Shown here one piece after another: positions 34,725 through 43,265 of a stretch of 54,706 nt of DNA; position 1 is the first letter of the stretch; each line of letters opens with the position of its first letter. A program made the translations under genes and the position numbers. A model generated the notes under the pieces. It was not told where the DNA came from. It was given only the letters and a program-made list of their open reading frames with translations, and made no database searches. Source of the DNA: Jannaschia donghaensis (GTDB lineage: Bacteria > Pseudomonadota > Alphaproteobacteria > Rhodobacterales > Rhodobacteraceae); assembly GCF_001403795.1 (NCBI RefSeq), contig NZ_CXSU01000005.1, forward strand, positions 348,715 to 403,420, in the 5' to 3' direction.

Positions 34725-35406
34725 GGCGCGCAACGTCACGCTGTTCTACGGGGGCAGCCAGATTCTGCACGGCATCGACCTGACGGCCAGACCCGGCGAA
34801 ATCACCTGCGTCATGGGCCTGAACGGGACGGGCAAGACCTCGCTCCTCAAGGCGCTGGCGGGACGGCATCCGATGCGGGGCGTCGTTACGCTGGACGGCG
34901 ACCCGTTGCCGCCGGGGGCCAAGGCGCGGGCCCAGGCGGGCATCGCCTATGTGCCGCAGGGCCGGGAAGTCTTCCCGCAGCTGACCGTCGCCGAAAACCT
35001 CGCCACCGGGTTCGCCTGCCTGCCCAAGGCGGACCGACGGGTGCCGGGGGAGATCTACGATCTGTTCCCCGTGTTGCGCGATATGGCCGGGCGGCGCGGC
35101 GGCGATCTGTCGGGCGGGCAGCAACAGCAGCTGGCCATTGCCCGCGCGCTTGTGACCAAACCGCGCGTCCTGCTGCTCGATGAGCCGACGGAGGGGATCC
35201 AGCCCAATATCATCGCCCAGATCGGGCAGGTGATCGCGGGGCTGCGTGATGCGGGCGACATGGCGATCGTCCTGGTCGAGCAGCGGTTCGATTTTGCCTG
35301 GGGCCTGGCCGACCGCATCGTGGCGCTACGGCGCGGTTCCGTCCTGCGCGACGAGATACGGGCCGGCGCCGACCGCGAGGCGATCCTGGCGGATGTCTCG
35401 GTCTAG
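34717..35406 (+). CDS. urtE: Urea ABC transporter ATP-binding protein UrtE
   Basis: 229-residue LivF-type ATPase. Walker A GLNGTGKTS (about 35-43, with Leu-Asn as in UrtE), signature LSGGQQQQLAIARA (about 131-144) and Walker B VLLLDEPTEGIQPNII (about 150-165) are present. It overlaps urtD by eight bases and ends the operon. No urease genes follow within the window, so urea is presumably split by urease or urea carboxylase encoded elsewhere. Confidence 0.95.
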   Translation: MLEARNVTLFYGGSQILHGIDLTARPGEITCVMGLNGTGKTSLLKALAGRHPMRGVVTLDGDPLPPGAKARAQAGIAYVPQGREVFPQLTVAENLATGFACLPKADRRVPGEIYDLFPVLRDMAGRRGGDLSGGQQQQLAIARALVTKPRVLLLDEPTEGIQPNIIAQIGQVIAGLRDAGDMAIVLVEQRFDFAWGLADRIVALRRGSVLRDEIRAGADREAILADVSV

Positions 35407-35430
35407 AGAGGCCATTTGGGAAAAGCGGCC

Positions 35431-36462
35431 CTAGGTCGGCGCGTCCTGCCGGATCAGGCCCTCGCGCTTCAACTCGGCCCAGAGATCGGGCGGGATCGTG
35501 GCCGCGGCGGCGCGCAGATTTCCTTCGGATTCCGCAACGCCCTGCCCGCCGGGGATGACCGACAGCGTGGTGGGGTGAAGCAGTGGAAATTGGAACGCGG
35601 CGTCGATCAGACGGACGCCGTGATCGGCACAGATGGCGTCGATGCGGCCCACACGCGCCTTCACCTGCGCGGTGGCGGGTTCGTAGTCATAGAAGCTGCC
35701 GTCGACCGGGCCGGTGGCCAGAATCCCCGAATTATACGGCCCGCCCGTCACGATGCCGACGCCCCGCGCCGCGCACAGCGGCAAAAAGGACGTCAGCGCC
35801 TCCTGCTCCAGCAGGGTATAGCGGCCGGCCATCAGGAAGATGTCGAAGTCGCCGCGATGCAGAAGCTGCTCGCAAACCTCCCATTCGTTCACGCCCGCGC
35901 CGAAGGCCTTGATGGTGCCGTCCAGACGCATCCGCTCCAACGCGTGATAACCGCCTGCCATCAGTTGATCGACCTTGGCGTTCACGTTGGCGCGCGATCC
36001 CTGGTTGGGCACGTCGATGTCATGGGCGAAAAGCATGTCGATCCGGTCCACGCCCAGCCGTTCCAGGCTGAACTCCACCGATCGCATCACGCCGTCATAG
36101 CTGTAGTCGTAGATTTCGGTACGGGCGGGCACCTCGAACCATTTGCCATGTCCGTCGCGGGTCGCTTCGGTCGCGGGCTTCAGAAGCCTGCCGACCTTGG
36201 ACGACAAGACGTATTCGTCACGCGGCTTGTCGCGCAGAAATCGGTTGAGCCGTGTTTCCGACAGGCCCAGGCCATAGAGCGGCGCGGTGTCGAAGTACCG
36301 CACCCCACCGTCCCAAGCACTTTGCAGCGTGGCCTGAGCTTCGTCATCGGTGATCGCGCGGTAGAGGTTGCCCAGCGGCGCGGTGCCGAACCCAAGTTCG
36401 GTAAAGGTCAGACCACCGTTGCCGGTGCGGTCCCAATGGCGGGTCCTGAGGGCTTCAGTCAC
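35431..36462 (-). CDS. Aldo/keto reductase (sugar dehydrogenase-like)
   Basis: 343-residue TIM-barrel NAD(P)-dependent oxidoreductase with the catalytic tetrad visible as Asp and Tyr in YFDTAPLYG (about 55-63), Lys in LSSKVGR (about 88-94) and His in FAHDIDVP (about 143-150). The closest recognisable branch is the aldose or L-fucose/D-threo-aldose dehydrogenases, which oxidise a sugar to its lactone. The start is a GTG (36462) with GGAGG nine bases before; it overlaps the end of the upstream SHMT-fold gene by eight bases, so both enzymes are made together. A longer frame to 36570 is unsupported. Confidence 0.85.
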   Translation of the reverse strand: MTEALRTRHWDRTGNGGLTFTELGFGTAPLGNLYRAITDDEAQATLQSAWDGGVRYFDTAPLYGLGLSETRLNRFLRDKPRDEYVLSSKVGRLLKPATEATRDGHGKWFEVPARTEIYDYSYDGVMRSVEFSLERLGVDRIDMLFAHDIDVPNQGSRANVNAKVDQLMAGGYHALERMRLDGTIKAFGAGVNEWEVCEQLLHRGDFDIFLMAGRYTLLEQEALTSFLPLCAARGVGIVTGGPYNSGILATGPVDGSFYDYEPATAQVKARVGRIDAICADHGVRLIDAAFQFPLLHPTTLSVIPGGQGVAESEGNLRAAAATIPPDLWAELKREGLIRQDAPT

Positions 36463-37738
36463 AATATCGAACCTCCGTGAACCGGGCGCGCAGGGCGCGG
36501 ACATCCGCAAGAACCGTTTCCGGGTCGTCGCGCAACGCGCGGGCGAACAGCGCCATGATGGCGGGGGCATCCGCCGGTGTCACCCCGCGCCGGGCCAGTT
36601 CCGGCGTGCCAAGGCGCAGGCCGTTCAGATCGCTGTCGACCCCGGGCAGGGGCAGGCCGATGCCGCAGGTCAGGAAGCCTGCCCGCTCCAAACGCCGCGC
36701 TGCTGTCTGGCCCCCGCCCAGGGTCCGCGCGTCGATGGCGAACTGGTGGCTGCGCGTGCCGCGATAGACGTCCAGCCCCTCGGTCGTGGCGGCCTTGGCC
36801 AATGCGGCGGACAGGTCGATCATTGCGCGCGCATAGGCTTCGCCGCGGCTGCGCCAGTCCTGCAGGGTGATGCCAAGTGCCGCCGTCTTGCCGGCGTCGA
36901 AATTGGCGGTCAGGCCAGGGAAGGCGATGGCCTCGATCTTGTGTGCCACATCCGCATCGTTCGATACGATCAGCCCGCCCGCCGGACCGCCCAGCGATTT
37001 ATAGGTGCTCATGGTCATCACATGCGCGCCCTGTGTCAGCGGGTTGTCCCAGGCACGCCCCGCGATCATGCCGCACAGATGGGCGGCGTCGAACATCAGA
37101 TGCGCGCCCACGGCATCGGCGATGGCGCGCACGTTTGCGACGGGATGCGCAAACAGGTTGAGCGACTGGCCCAGCGTGATGATCCGGGGGCGCACGCGTT
37201 CGGCCATCGCGCGCAGCCCGCCCACGTCGACGGTGTATCCATCCGCATCGACCGGAGCCTCGTGGATGTCCAATCCATAAAGCCCCGCGCAGCCCGCACC
37301 GTGATGCGTGACGTGACCGCCGATCGATGCGGGCGGCACGATGATCGCGTCACCGGGTTTCGCCAGGGCCATGAACACCATCAGGTTGGCGATGGCCCCC
37401 GACGGCACCCGCGCCTCCGCGTAGGTCGCGTCGAAGACGGCGCAGGCAAGGCGATGGGTGATCGTCTCGATCTCCTCGATCTGGTCCAGGCCCATCTCGT
37501 ACTTGTCGCCCGGGTAGCCGAGCGATGGGCGGCTGCCGATGCCCGAGGCCAGCAGCGCCTCGGCCCTTGGGTTCATCACATTGGTCGCGGGGTTGAGGTT
37601 GAAGGCCGTGTCGTGAGTGATGACGGCGGCGCGGGCCAGATCCTCGATCCGGGCGGCGGGATCGGTGGGCAGCGCGATGGCGTCGATGCGGGCGCGCACG
37701 ACGTCCGGCAACCAGGGGCGGGGGGCGAGGTCGGTCAT
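36455..37738 (-). CDS. SHMT-fold PLP enzyme, divergent paralogue of serine hydroxymethyltransferase
   Basis: 427 residues aligned by eye to GlyA. The PLP lysine is Lys247 (MSTYKSLGGPAGG) and the PLP-pairing Asp is Asp217 (FDAAH). Hallmarks of true SHMT are altered: YAEGYPGKRYYGG of E. coli is here RPSLGYPGDKYEMG (about 70-83), so the catalytic Glu57 position is Leu73 and Tyr65 is Glu81; the His before the PLP lysine is Tyr. A folate-dependent SHMT reaction is therefore doubtful; an aldolase or transferase on another hydroxy amino acid is plausible. It is coupled to the aldo/keto reductase and divergent from the SGNH-RbsD-ribokinase operon. The ATG at 37738 follows GGAGACATCC. Confidence 0.8.
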   Translation of the reverse strand: MTDLAPRPWLPDVVRARIDAIALPTDPAARIEDLARAAVITHDTAFNLNPATNVMNPRAEALLASGIGSRPSLGYPGDKYEMGLDQIEEIETITHRLACAVFDATYAEARVPSGAIANLMVFMALAKPGDAIIVPPASIGGHVTHHGAGCAGLYGLDIHEAPVDADGYTVDVGGLRAMAERVRPRIITLGQSLNLFAHPVANVRAIADAVGAHLMFDAAHLCGMIAGRAWDNPLTQGAHVMTMSTYKSLGGPAGGLIVSNDADVAHKIEAIAFPGLTANFDAGKTAALGITLQDWRSRGEAYARAMIDLSAALAKAATTEGLDVYRGTRSHQFAIDARTLGGGQTAARRLERAGFLTCGIGLPLPGVDSDLNGLRLGTPELARRGVTPADAPAIMALFARALRDDPETVLADVRALRARFTEVRYCD

Positions 37739-37785
37739 GGATGTCTCCTTCCCGCCCATGTCGCCGGGCGACGGCCCTTCGGTCA

Positions 37786-37804
37786 ATTCGTGTTTCGCGC
37801 GAAT
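37786..37804. promoter_or_regulatory. Imperfect inverted repeat ATTCGTG-TTTCG-CGCGAAT in a divergent promoter region
   Basis: Seven-base arms (six of seven paired) with a 5-base spacer lie midway between the SHMT-fold gene and the divergent SGNH hydrolase operon, the expected place for a shared operator. The cognate regulator is unknown. Confidence 0.35.
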
Positions 37805-37890
37805 GAGCGGGCCGGCATGTCCGCAGCGACCGTCGGTCCGGATTGCGGAAGGGGGGCACGACGGCTAGCGTCGCGCCGGGGGGAACGCGG

Positions 37891-38529
37891 ATGTCGATAC
37901 TGGTCTTCGGGGACAGCAACAGCCATGGGACGGTGCCGCTTGCGCATCTGGGCGGCGTGGCGCGTCATCCCCCGGCGGCGCGCTGGCCCGACGTGATGGC
38001 GCAGGCGCTTGGGACGTCGATCATCTGCGAAGGGCATCCGGGGCGCACCACGGTGCACGACGACCCGATCGACGGGGCGCATAAGAACGGAATGCGCGCG
38101 CTGCCGGCCCTGTTGGAAAGCCACCGCCCGCTGGATTTGGTGATCGTCATGCTGGGCACCAACGATTGCAAGGCGCGGTTCGGTCTGCGCGGTTGGGATA
38201 TCGCGGCGGGCGTGGGCAAGCTGGCGCAGGTGGTGCAGGCGTCCAACGCCGGGCCCGAGGGTCGGACACCGCAGGTGATGCTCGTCGCGCCCGTGCCGGT
38301 GGAGGAGGCGGGGGTGCTGGCCGAGATGTTTCAGGGCGGGCGCGTCCGATCGCGGGCCATCGCACCGGCCCTGCGGGACGAGGCCGCGCGGCTGGGCTGC
38401 GCCTTCTTCGATGCGGGCCGCGTGGCGCAGGTGGACATGACCGACGGAGTTCACATGGCGGCGGATGCGCAGGCCGCCCTGGGCCTGGCGATGGCCGATG
38501 CCGTCGCTGCGATGTCGAAGGAGACATGA
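37891..38529 (+). CDS. SGNH/GDSL hydrolase, cytoplasmic
   Basis: 212 residues without a signal peptide. Block I is VFGDSNSHG (about 5-13, Ser9 nucleophile), block III MLGTNDCKA (about 86-94), and block V DMTDGVHM (about 182-189) with the catalytic Asp/His. The GDSN form and block III LGTND put it with the arylesterase/carbohydrate-esterase side of the family. It heads an operon with a RbsD/FucU mutarotase and a ribokinase, so deacylation of a sugar ester is a reasonable guess, not proven. Confidence 0.85.
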   Translation: MSILVFGDSNSHGTVPLAHLGGVARHPPAARWPDVMAQALGTSIICEGHPGRTTVHDDPIDGAHKNGMRALPALLESHRPLDLVIVMLGTNDCKARFGLRGWDIAAGVGKLAQVVQASNAGPEGRTPQVMLVAPVPVEEAGVLAEMFQGGRVRSRAIAPALRDEAARLGCAFFDAGRVAQVDMTDGVHMAADAQAALGLAMADAVAAMSKET

Positions 38530-38530
38530 C

Positions 38531-38989
38531 ATGCTGATCGGACTTCACCCGGCGCTGAACGCCGACGTCCTGCACGCGCTGCGGGCCATGGGGCACGGCG
38601 ATACGCTGGTGCTGGTGGACACGAATTTCCCGGCGGATTCGACCGGGCGACGCACGACCTATGGCCGGTCCTTGTCGATGGAAAACGTCGACACGCGCGA
38701 TGCGATGGACGCCATCCTGTCGCTGTTTCCGCTGGACAGTTTCACCGACGATTTCGCCGCTACCATGGCCGTCGTCGGCGATGCGGCGACGGTGCCGCAG
38801 GTCCATCTGGACGCCAAGGCCGCGCTTGAGGCCGTGGGCGAGACGCGCCGGGTTCCGGCGGTCGAACGCTTCGCCTTCTACAAGCTGTCCAAGGCCGCCT
38901 ATGTCATCATCCAGACCGGCGAACGCCGCCCCTATGGCAACGTGATGCTGCGCAAGGGCATCGTCGGACCCGACGGGCGGGCGGGCTGA
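38531..38989 (+). CDS. RbsD/FucU family sugar mutarotase
   Basis: 152 residues. The family interconverts anomers of ribose or fucose so that the kinase or isomerase receives the right form. Visible signatures are the N-terminal HPALNADVLHALRAMGHGDTL segment (about 6-26; His6 and His22 are catalytic candidates) and the C-terminal FYKLSKAAYVIIQTGERRPYGNV region with the Tyr of the active site. The length is that of FucU rather than the shorter RbsD. The ATG follows AAGGAGACATG, one base after the preceding stop, and the ribokinase ATG overlaps its own stop. Confidence 0.88.
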   Translation: MLIGLHPALNADVLHALRAMGHGDTLVLVDTNFPADSTGRRTTYGRSLSMENVDTRDAMDAILSLFPLDSFTDDFAATMAVVGDAATVPQVHLDAKAALEAVGETRRVPAVERFAFYKLSKAAYVIIQTGERRPYGNVMLRKGIVGPDGRAG

Positions 38990-39900
38990 TGGGACATGTC
39001 GCGATCCTGGGCGTTTTCGTCGCCGACACCACCTTCAATGCCGACCGCCTGCCGCGTATCGGCGAAACGGTTCTGGGACACTCCTTTACGCTGGGGCCCG
39101 GCGGTAAGGGGTCGAACCAGGCGGTCGCGGCGGGTCGCGCGGGGGCGGACGTGCATTTCATCGCCCGCATCGGGCGCGACCCCTTCGGAGATATGGCGCG
39201 TGGGGTCTGGGCCGACGCCGGCGTGACGTCCGCAGTGATCGAAAGCGAGGAGGCGACGGGGGCCGCGATGATCTTCATCGAGGCGGCCACGGGCGACAAC
39301 GCCATCATCGTGGCACCGGGTGCGGCCGGGGGGATCACCCCGGCGGATGTGGAGGCACGGTCGGACGTGATCGGCGGCGCGTCGGTCTTCGTCACGCAGC
39401 TGGAGCAACCGATGGATGCCGCGATGCGCGGCCTGCAGATCGCGCGGGCGGGGGGTGCGGCGACGATCCTGAACCCGGCCCCCGCGGCGACCCTGCCGGA
39501 CGGGATGCTGGCGCTGTGCGACTACGTTACCCCAAATGAGACGGAAGCCGAGGCGTTGTCGGGCGTGGCCGTGCGCGACCTGCCGTCGGCACGGGCGGCG
39601 GCAGATACTCTGCTGGCGATGGGCGTGGCGCGGGCGGTCATCGTGACGCTGGGCGCGCAGGGGGTTCTGTACCACGACGGCGACCGGTCGGTGTCGATCC
39701 CGGCGGTGTCCGCCGGTCCGGTGGTCGAGACGACGGGGGCCGGCGACGCCTTCAACGGCGCTTTCGCCTGCGCGCTGGCCGAGGGGATGGATCCGGTCGC
39801 CGCCGCCCGCTTCGGGTGTGCCTGCGCCGGGATTTCGGTGACGCGACCGGGGGCGGCGGCGTCCATGCCGTCGCGGGCGGAAATCGACGCGCTGCTGTGA
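38989..39900 (+). CDS. rbsK: Ribokinase (PfkB family)
   Basis: 303-residue PfkB kinase. The sugar-binding GPGGKGSNQAVAAGRAGA motif (37-54) and the catalytic TTGAGDAFNGAF (about 245-256, base Asp) are both intact, and NxxE is present as TPNETEA. It would phosphorylate ribose or a related pentose/deoxy sugar. It shares a one-base TGATG overlap with the mutarotase gene. It converges on uxuA with 45 bases between the stops. Confidence 0.9.
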   Translation: MGHVAILGVFVADTTFNADRLPRIGETVLGHSFTLGPGGKGSNQAVAAGRAGADVHFIARIGRDPFGDMARGVWADAGVTSAVIESEEATGAAMIFIEAATGDNAIIVAPGAAGGITPADVEARSDVIGGASVFVTQLEQPMDAAMRGLQIARAGGAATILNPAPAATLPDGMLALCDYVTPNETEAEALSGVAVRDLPSARAAADTLLAMGVARAVIVTLGAQGVLYHDGDRSVSIPAVSAGPVVETTGAGDAFNGAFACALAEGMDPVAAARFGCACAGISVTRPGAAASMPSRAEIDALL

Positions 39901-39945
39901 TGCGACTGCCACCCGACGGTCCGAACATGCGCAAGATGCCGGTTG

Positions 39946-41145
39946 TCACGTCACAGCGGCCATCACCCCGCGAAGTTCCGCCAGCCCGCGCATCCGACCG
40001 ATGAGCGGATAACCGGGGGCCGAGGCGCGGGTCAGATCCGACAGGATCTGCTGACCGTGATCGGGACGCATCGGGATGGCGTGGTCGGCGCGCCCGTCAT
40101 CGCGGCGGCGCGCTTCCTCGGCCATCAGGGCCCGGATGGTGGCGACCATGTCGGTGTCGCCGTCCAGGTGCAGCGCTTCGTGAAACCCGGTGCGCGCGCC
40201 GTCGGGTATGCCGTCCCGGCGCGTGTTGCGCAGATGGGCGAAGTGGATGCGATGGCCCAACGCCCCGACGAAGGCGACCGGGTCGAAGGCGGGATCAACG
40301 CCCAGCGATCCGGTGCAGAAAGTCACGCCGTTCGCGGGTGTGTCGACCGCCTGGATCACGGCCGCATAATCCGATTGCGACGACATCACCCGCGGCAGAC
40401 CCAGAAGCGGGAAGGGCGGATCGTCGGGGTGACAGCACAGCCGCAGGCCCAGCTCCTGAGCGAGGGGTGCGACTTCGGACAGGAAATCGATCAGGTTGAC
40501 GCGCAACCCCGCCGCGTCGATGTCGGCATAGGCGGCAAGATGTGCGCGCACCTCCTCCAGCGTCCAACCGTCGTTGGCGCCCGGCAGTCCGGCAACGACG
40601 TTGTCGACCAGCGCCTTGCGGGTGGCATCGTCCATCGCGGCGTGGCGCGCATGGGCGGCATCGCGCAGGGCATCGCCATAATCGTGCACGGCCCCCGCTC
40701 GGTTCAGCAGGCACAGATCGAAGACCGCGAAATCCGTCAGGTCGAAGGCCATGGCATTGCCGCCGTGGGGCATGGGCCTGCGCAGGTCCGTCCGGGTCCA
40801 GTCGAGAACGGGCATGAAATTATAGCAGATCGTCTCGATCCCGCAGGCCGCGAGGTTTCGCAGCGAGACCCGGTAAGCGTCCAGATGGTCGGCCAGGTCC
40901 GGACCTTGCGTCTTGATCGCCTCCGAGACTGGCAGGCTCTCCACCACGTCCCAGCCCAGACCCGAGGGCGTGCCATCCGGCAGGAATGCGATCGCCCGCT
41001 GCCGGTCCTGGATTTCGGCGGTCGACCAGACCGCGCCGGGCGGGATGTGGTGCAGGGCCGTCACCACGCCTTCCACCCCGGATTGCAGCATGTCGGCTGT
41101 CGTGACCGCATCCTGCGGGCCGAACCATCGCCAGGTCTGTTTCAT
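39946..41145 (-). CDS. uxuA: Mannonate dehydratase
   Basis: Dehydrates D-mannonate to 2-keto-3-deoxy-gluconate, a step in glucuronate breakdown. The 399 residues match UxuA length, beginning MKQTWRWFGPQDAV, with ICYNFMPVLDWTRTDL (about 104-119), the metal-site segment CCHPDDPPFPLLGLPRV (about 232-248), CTGSLG, and HFAHLRNTRR (about 307-316). These are strong family blocks. Its start overlaps the stop of the Gfo/Idh/MocA gene upstream (ATGA). UxuB and KdgK are not in the window, so KDG metabolism must be completed elsewhere. Confidence 0.93.
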   Translation of the reverse strand: MKQTWRWFGPQDAVTTADMLQSGVEGVVTALHHIPPGAVWSTAEIQDRQRAIAFLPDGTPSGLGWDVVESLPVSEAIKTQGPDLADHLDAYRVSLRNLAACGIETICYNFMPVLDWTRTDLRRPMPHGGNAMAFDLTDFAVFDLCLLNRAGAVHDYGDALRDAAHARHAAMDDATRKALVDNVVAGLPGANDGWTLEEVRAHLAAYADIDAAGLRVNLIDFLSEVAPLAQELGLRLCCHPDDPPFPLLGLPRVMSSQSDYAAVIQAVDTPANGVTFCTGSLGVDPAFDPVAFVGALGHRIHFAHLRNTRRDGIPDGARTGFHEALHLDGDTDMVATIRALMAEEARRRDDGRADHAIPMRPDHGQQILSDLTRASAPGYPLIGRMRGLAELRGVMAAVT

Positions 41146-42164
41146 CGCGTCCCCTCCGCCATCATCTGCGCCGTGATCGCCAGTTCCATCGTCTTGAAGG
41201 CATGGGCCTGCGGCATCGCCGTCTGCGTCCGGTCGCGGACGTCCGCCAGCAGCCGCGCGAAATAGGGCAGACCGGCACCGGATGCGTCGATCTTCCGACA
41301 GGTGTCGCCGTTGACCAAGATCAGGTGGTCGGTGCCGGGCGCGCCGCCGACGTCGACGTATTTGCGAAGCTCGATATACCCTTCGGTTCCCAAGATCGTC
41401 AGCCGCCCGTCGCCCCAGGTCGGCAGGGCGTCGGGCGTGTACCAATCCACGCGGATGTAGCCGTGGGCCGCGTTCGGTCCGCTGCCCGATTGCAGCACGA
41501 TTTCCCCAAAATCCTGAAGTCCGGGCCGATCGCGGTTGGCGTAATTTGCCGCATGGGCGCAGTGGATCGTGGCATCGGTGCTGCCGGTCAGGACCAGGAA
41601 TTGGTCGATCTGATGACTGGCAATGTCGGTCAGGATGCCGCCATATCGCGCGCGCTCGAAGAACCAATCGGGCCGGGTCGCCGCGTTCAGGCGGTGGGGG
41701 CCCAGGCCGGTGGTCTGCACCACGCGCCCGATTGCGCCCGCCGTCACCAGATCGGCCGCGCGGGTCATCGCCGGCACCTCGAACCGCTCCGAGAAGTCGA
41801 TGGACCAGATGCGCCCCGTCCCGGCCTGCGCGGCGCGGAGCATGTCCAGCTGATCCAGCGTCGTGCACCCCGGCTTGTCCGTCATCACGTCCTTGCCCGC
41901 CCGCATCGACGCCACGGCCAAATCGGCGCGGTCGGCGGGCACGGCAGAAATCACGATCAGGTCGATGTCCGGGTCCGACACGATGGCGTCTCGGTCGCGA
42001 AACGGCACGTCGGGGAAGCGTTCCCGGAAACCGGGCAGGGTTTCGGGCGTGCCGTCGGTCCACCACGCAGCGAAGACCGCGCCTTCGGCCATCAGGTTCG
42101 CAGCCATGCCGTAGATGTGCCGGTGGTCGAGGCCGAGGGCCGCAAAGCGGATCGGTCGGGTCAT
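41142..42164 (-). CDS. Gfo/Idh/MocA family oxidoreductase 1
   Basis: 340 residues with an N-terminal Rossmann domain (IRFAALGLDHRHIYGMA, about 5-21, a variant GxGxxG) and a C-terminal alpha/beta domain. The catalytic Lys region is KDVMTDKPGCTT (about 90-101; the family has EKP, here DKP), and the second active-site segment SHQIDQFLVLTG carries His. It probably oxidises a cyclic sugar or polyol hydroxyl with NAD(P). It is the middle gene of a three-gene overlap chain MocA2-MocA1-UxuA, which suggests that its product is brought to the mannonate level. Confidence 0.85.
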   Translation of the reverse strand: MTRPIRFAALGLDHRHIYGMAANLMAEGAVFAAWWTDGTPETLPGFRERFPDVPFRDRDAIVSDPDIDLIVISAVPADRADLAVASMRAGKDVMTDKPGCTTLDQLDMLRAAQAGTGRIWSIDFSERFEVPAMTRAADLVTAGAIGRVVQTTGLGPHRLNAATRPDWFFERARYGGILTDIASHQIDQFLVLTGSTDATIHCAHAANYANRDRPGLQDFGEIVLQSGSGPNAAHGYIRVDWYTPDALPTWGDGRLTILGTEGYIELRKYVDVGGAPGTDHLILVNGDTCRKIDASGAGLPYFARLLADVRDRTQTAMPQAHAFKTMELAITAQMMAEGTR

Positions 42165-43189
42165 GGTCGCACCTCCACCGCGCATCCCCGGGCCGAGGAA
42201 CGGACGATCGCATCGATCAGGGCATGAACGCGCAACGCTTCGCGCCCGGTGCAGGCGACGGGGCAATCGTCGCGCAGGGCGGCGGCAAAATCCTCGATCA
42301 CGGCCCGATGCCAGGCATGGGTGAAGGCCATTGGATCGGCCCCGCCGCCCGTGCCGGCCGCATCGCCCAACGTCTCGGTTGTGCCATCGGCCCAAGTCAG
42401 CGTCAGCTGCCCCGAGGCCAGACGGGCGGAGCCTTGTGTGCAGTGCAGGGTGATGCTCTCTGCGTCGCCCGGACGGCTGGCGGTGCTTGCCGTCAGGCTG
42501 CCGACGGCCCCGGAGGCGAAATCCAGGCCGGCGGTCACGAAATCCTCCGCTTCCATCGCGTGCAGCCGGGTCGTCCGTGCCATGGCCTGCACTCGGGCGA
42601 CCGGACCGGTGTAGGTGAGGGCCAGGTCCAGCGTGTGGATCGCCTGACTGATAAGAACGCCGCCGCCGTCGCGGGCATAGGTGCCGCGTCCCGGTGCGTC
42701 GTAGTAGGATTGGTCGCGCCACCAGGGCACCGCGATGTCCACCGCCGCGATCGGCCCCAGTCGACCGGTAGAGAGGAGATCGGCCAGATCGCGGGACGCT
42801 TGCCGCATCCGGTGTTGGAACACGATGGCAAGCGGGACACCCGCCGCCTCGCAAAGTTCGACAATCCGCGTCGCCGCATCGGTCGTCCGCTCCACCGGTT
42901 TTTCCATCAGGATGGGTTTGCCAGCGCGGGCCAGCGCGGGCACGATATCCGCCCGCGCGTTCGGCGGTGTGCACAGGATGGCGAAATCCACGTCCGACGC
43001 GGCAAGTGCGGGCAGGTCGTCGAAAACATGGGGGACGCTGCCGATGATCGGTGCCACCCGGTCGGCGAAGGCGCGTGCGCGGGCGGGGTCGCGCGACAGC
43101 ACGCCCGAAAGCGTGACGCCCGTCGCATCGTGCAGGGCGCGCACGTGGGTTTCCGCCACCATGCCAAGACCGATCAACGCTGCCTTCAT
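42161..43189 (-). CDS. Gfo/Idh/MocA family oxidoreductase 2
   Basis: 342 residues; typical dinucleotide motif AALIGLGMVAETHVRAL (about 3-19) and the catalytic KPILMEKPVERTT (about 91-103) with the canonical EKP. The C-terminal segment SQAIHTLDLALTYTG holds the catalytic His. It is only distantly similar to the downstream paralogue, so they most likely oxidise different positions or substrates. It is the first gene of the uxuA operon; the ATG at 43189 follows AGGCGGG and the ROK gene lies 76 bases upstream on the same strand. Confidence 0.87.
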   Translation of the reverse strand: MKAALIGLGMVAETHVRALHDATGVTLSGVLSRDPARARAFADRVAPIIGSVPHVFDDLPALAASDVDFAILCTPPNARADIVPALARAGKPILMEKPVERTTDAATRIVELCEAAGVPLAIVFQHRMRQASRDLADLLSTGRLGPIAAVDIAVPWWRDQSYYDAPGRGTYARDGGGVLISQAIHTLDLALTYTGPVARVQAMARTTRLHAMEAEDFVTAGLDFASGAVGSLTASTASRPGDAESITLHCTQGSARLASGQLTLTWADGTTETLGDAAGTGGGADPMAFTHAWHRAVIEDFAAALRDDCPVACTGREALRVHALIDAIVRSSARGCAVEVRP

Positions 43190-43265
43190 CCCGCCTCCTG
43201 CGGTCAGGGGTGGGGTGCGGCCGCGCGGCTGTCAAGACGGGTGGCGTCTGATCCGAAAGGTGCCG

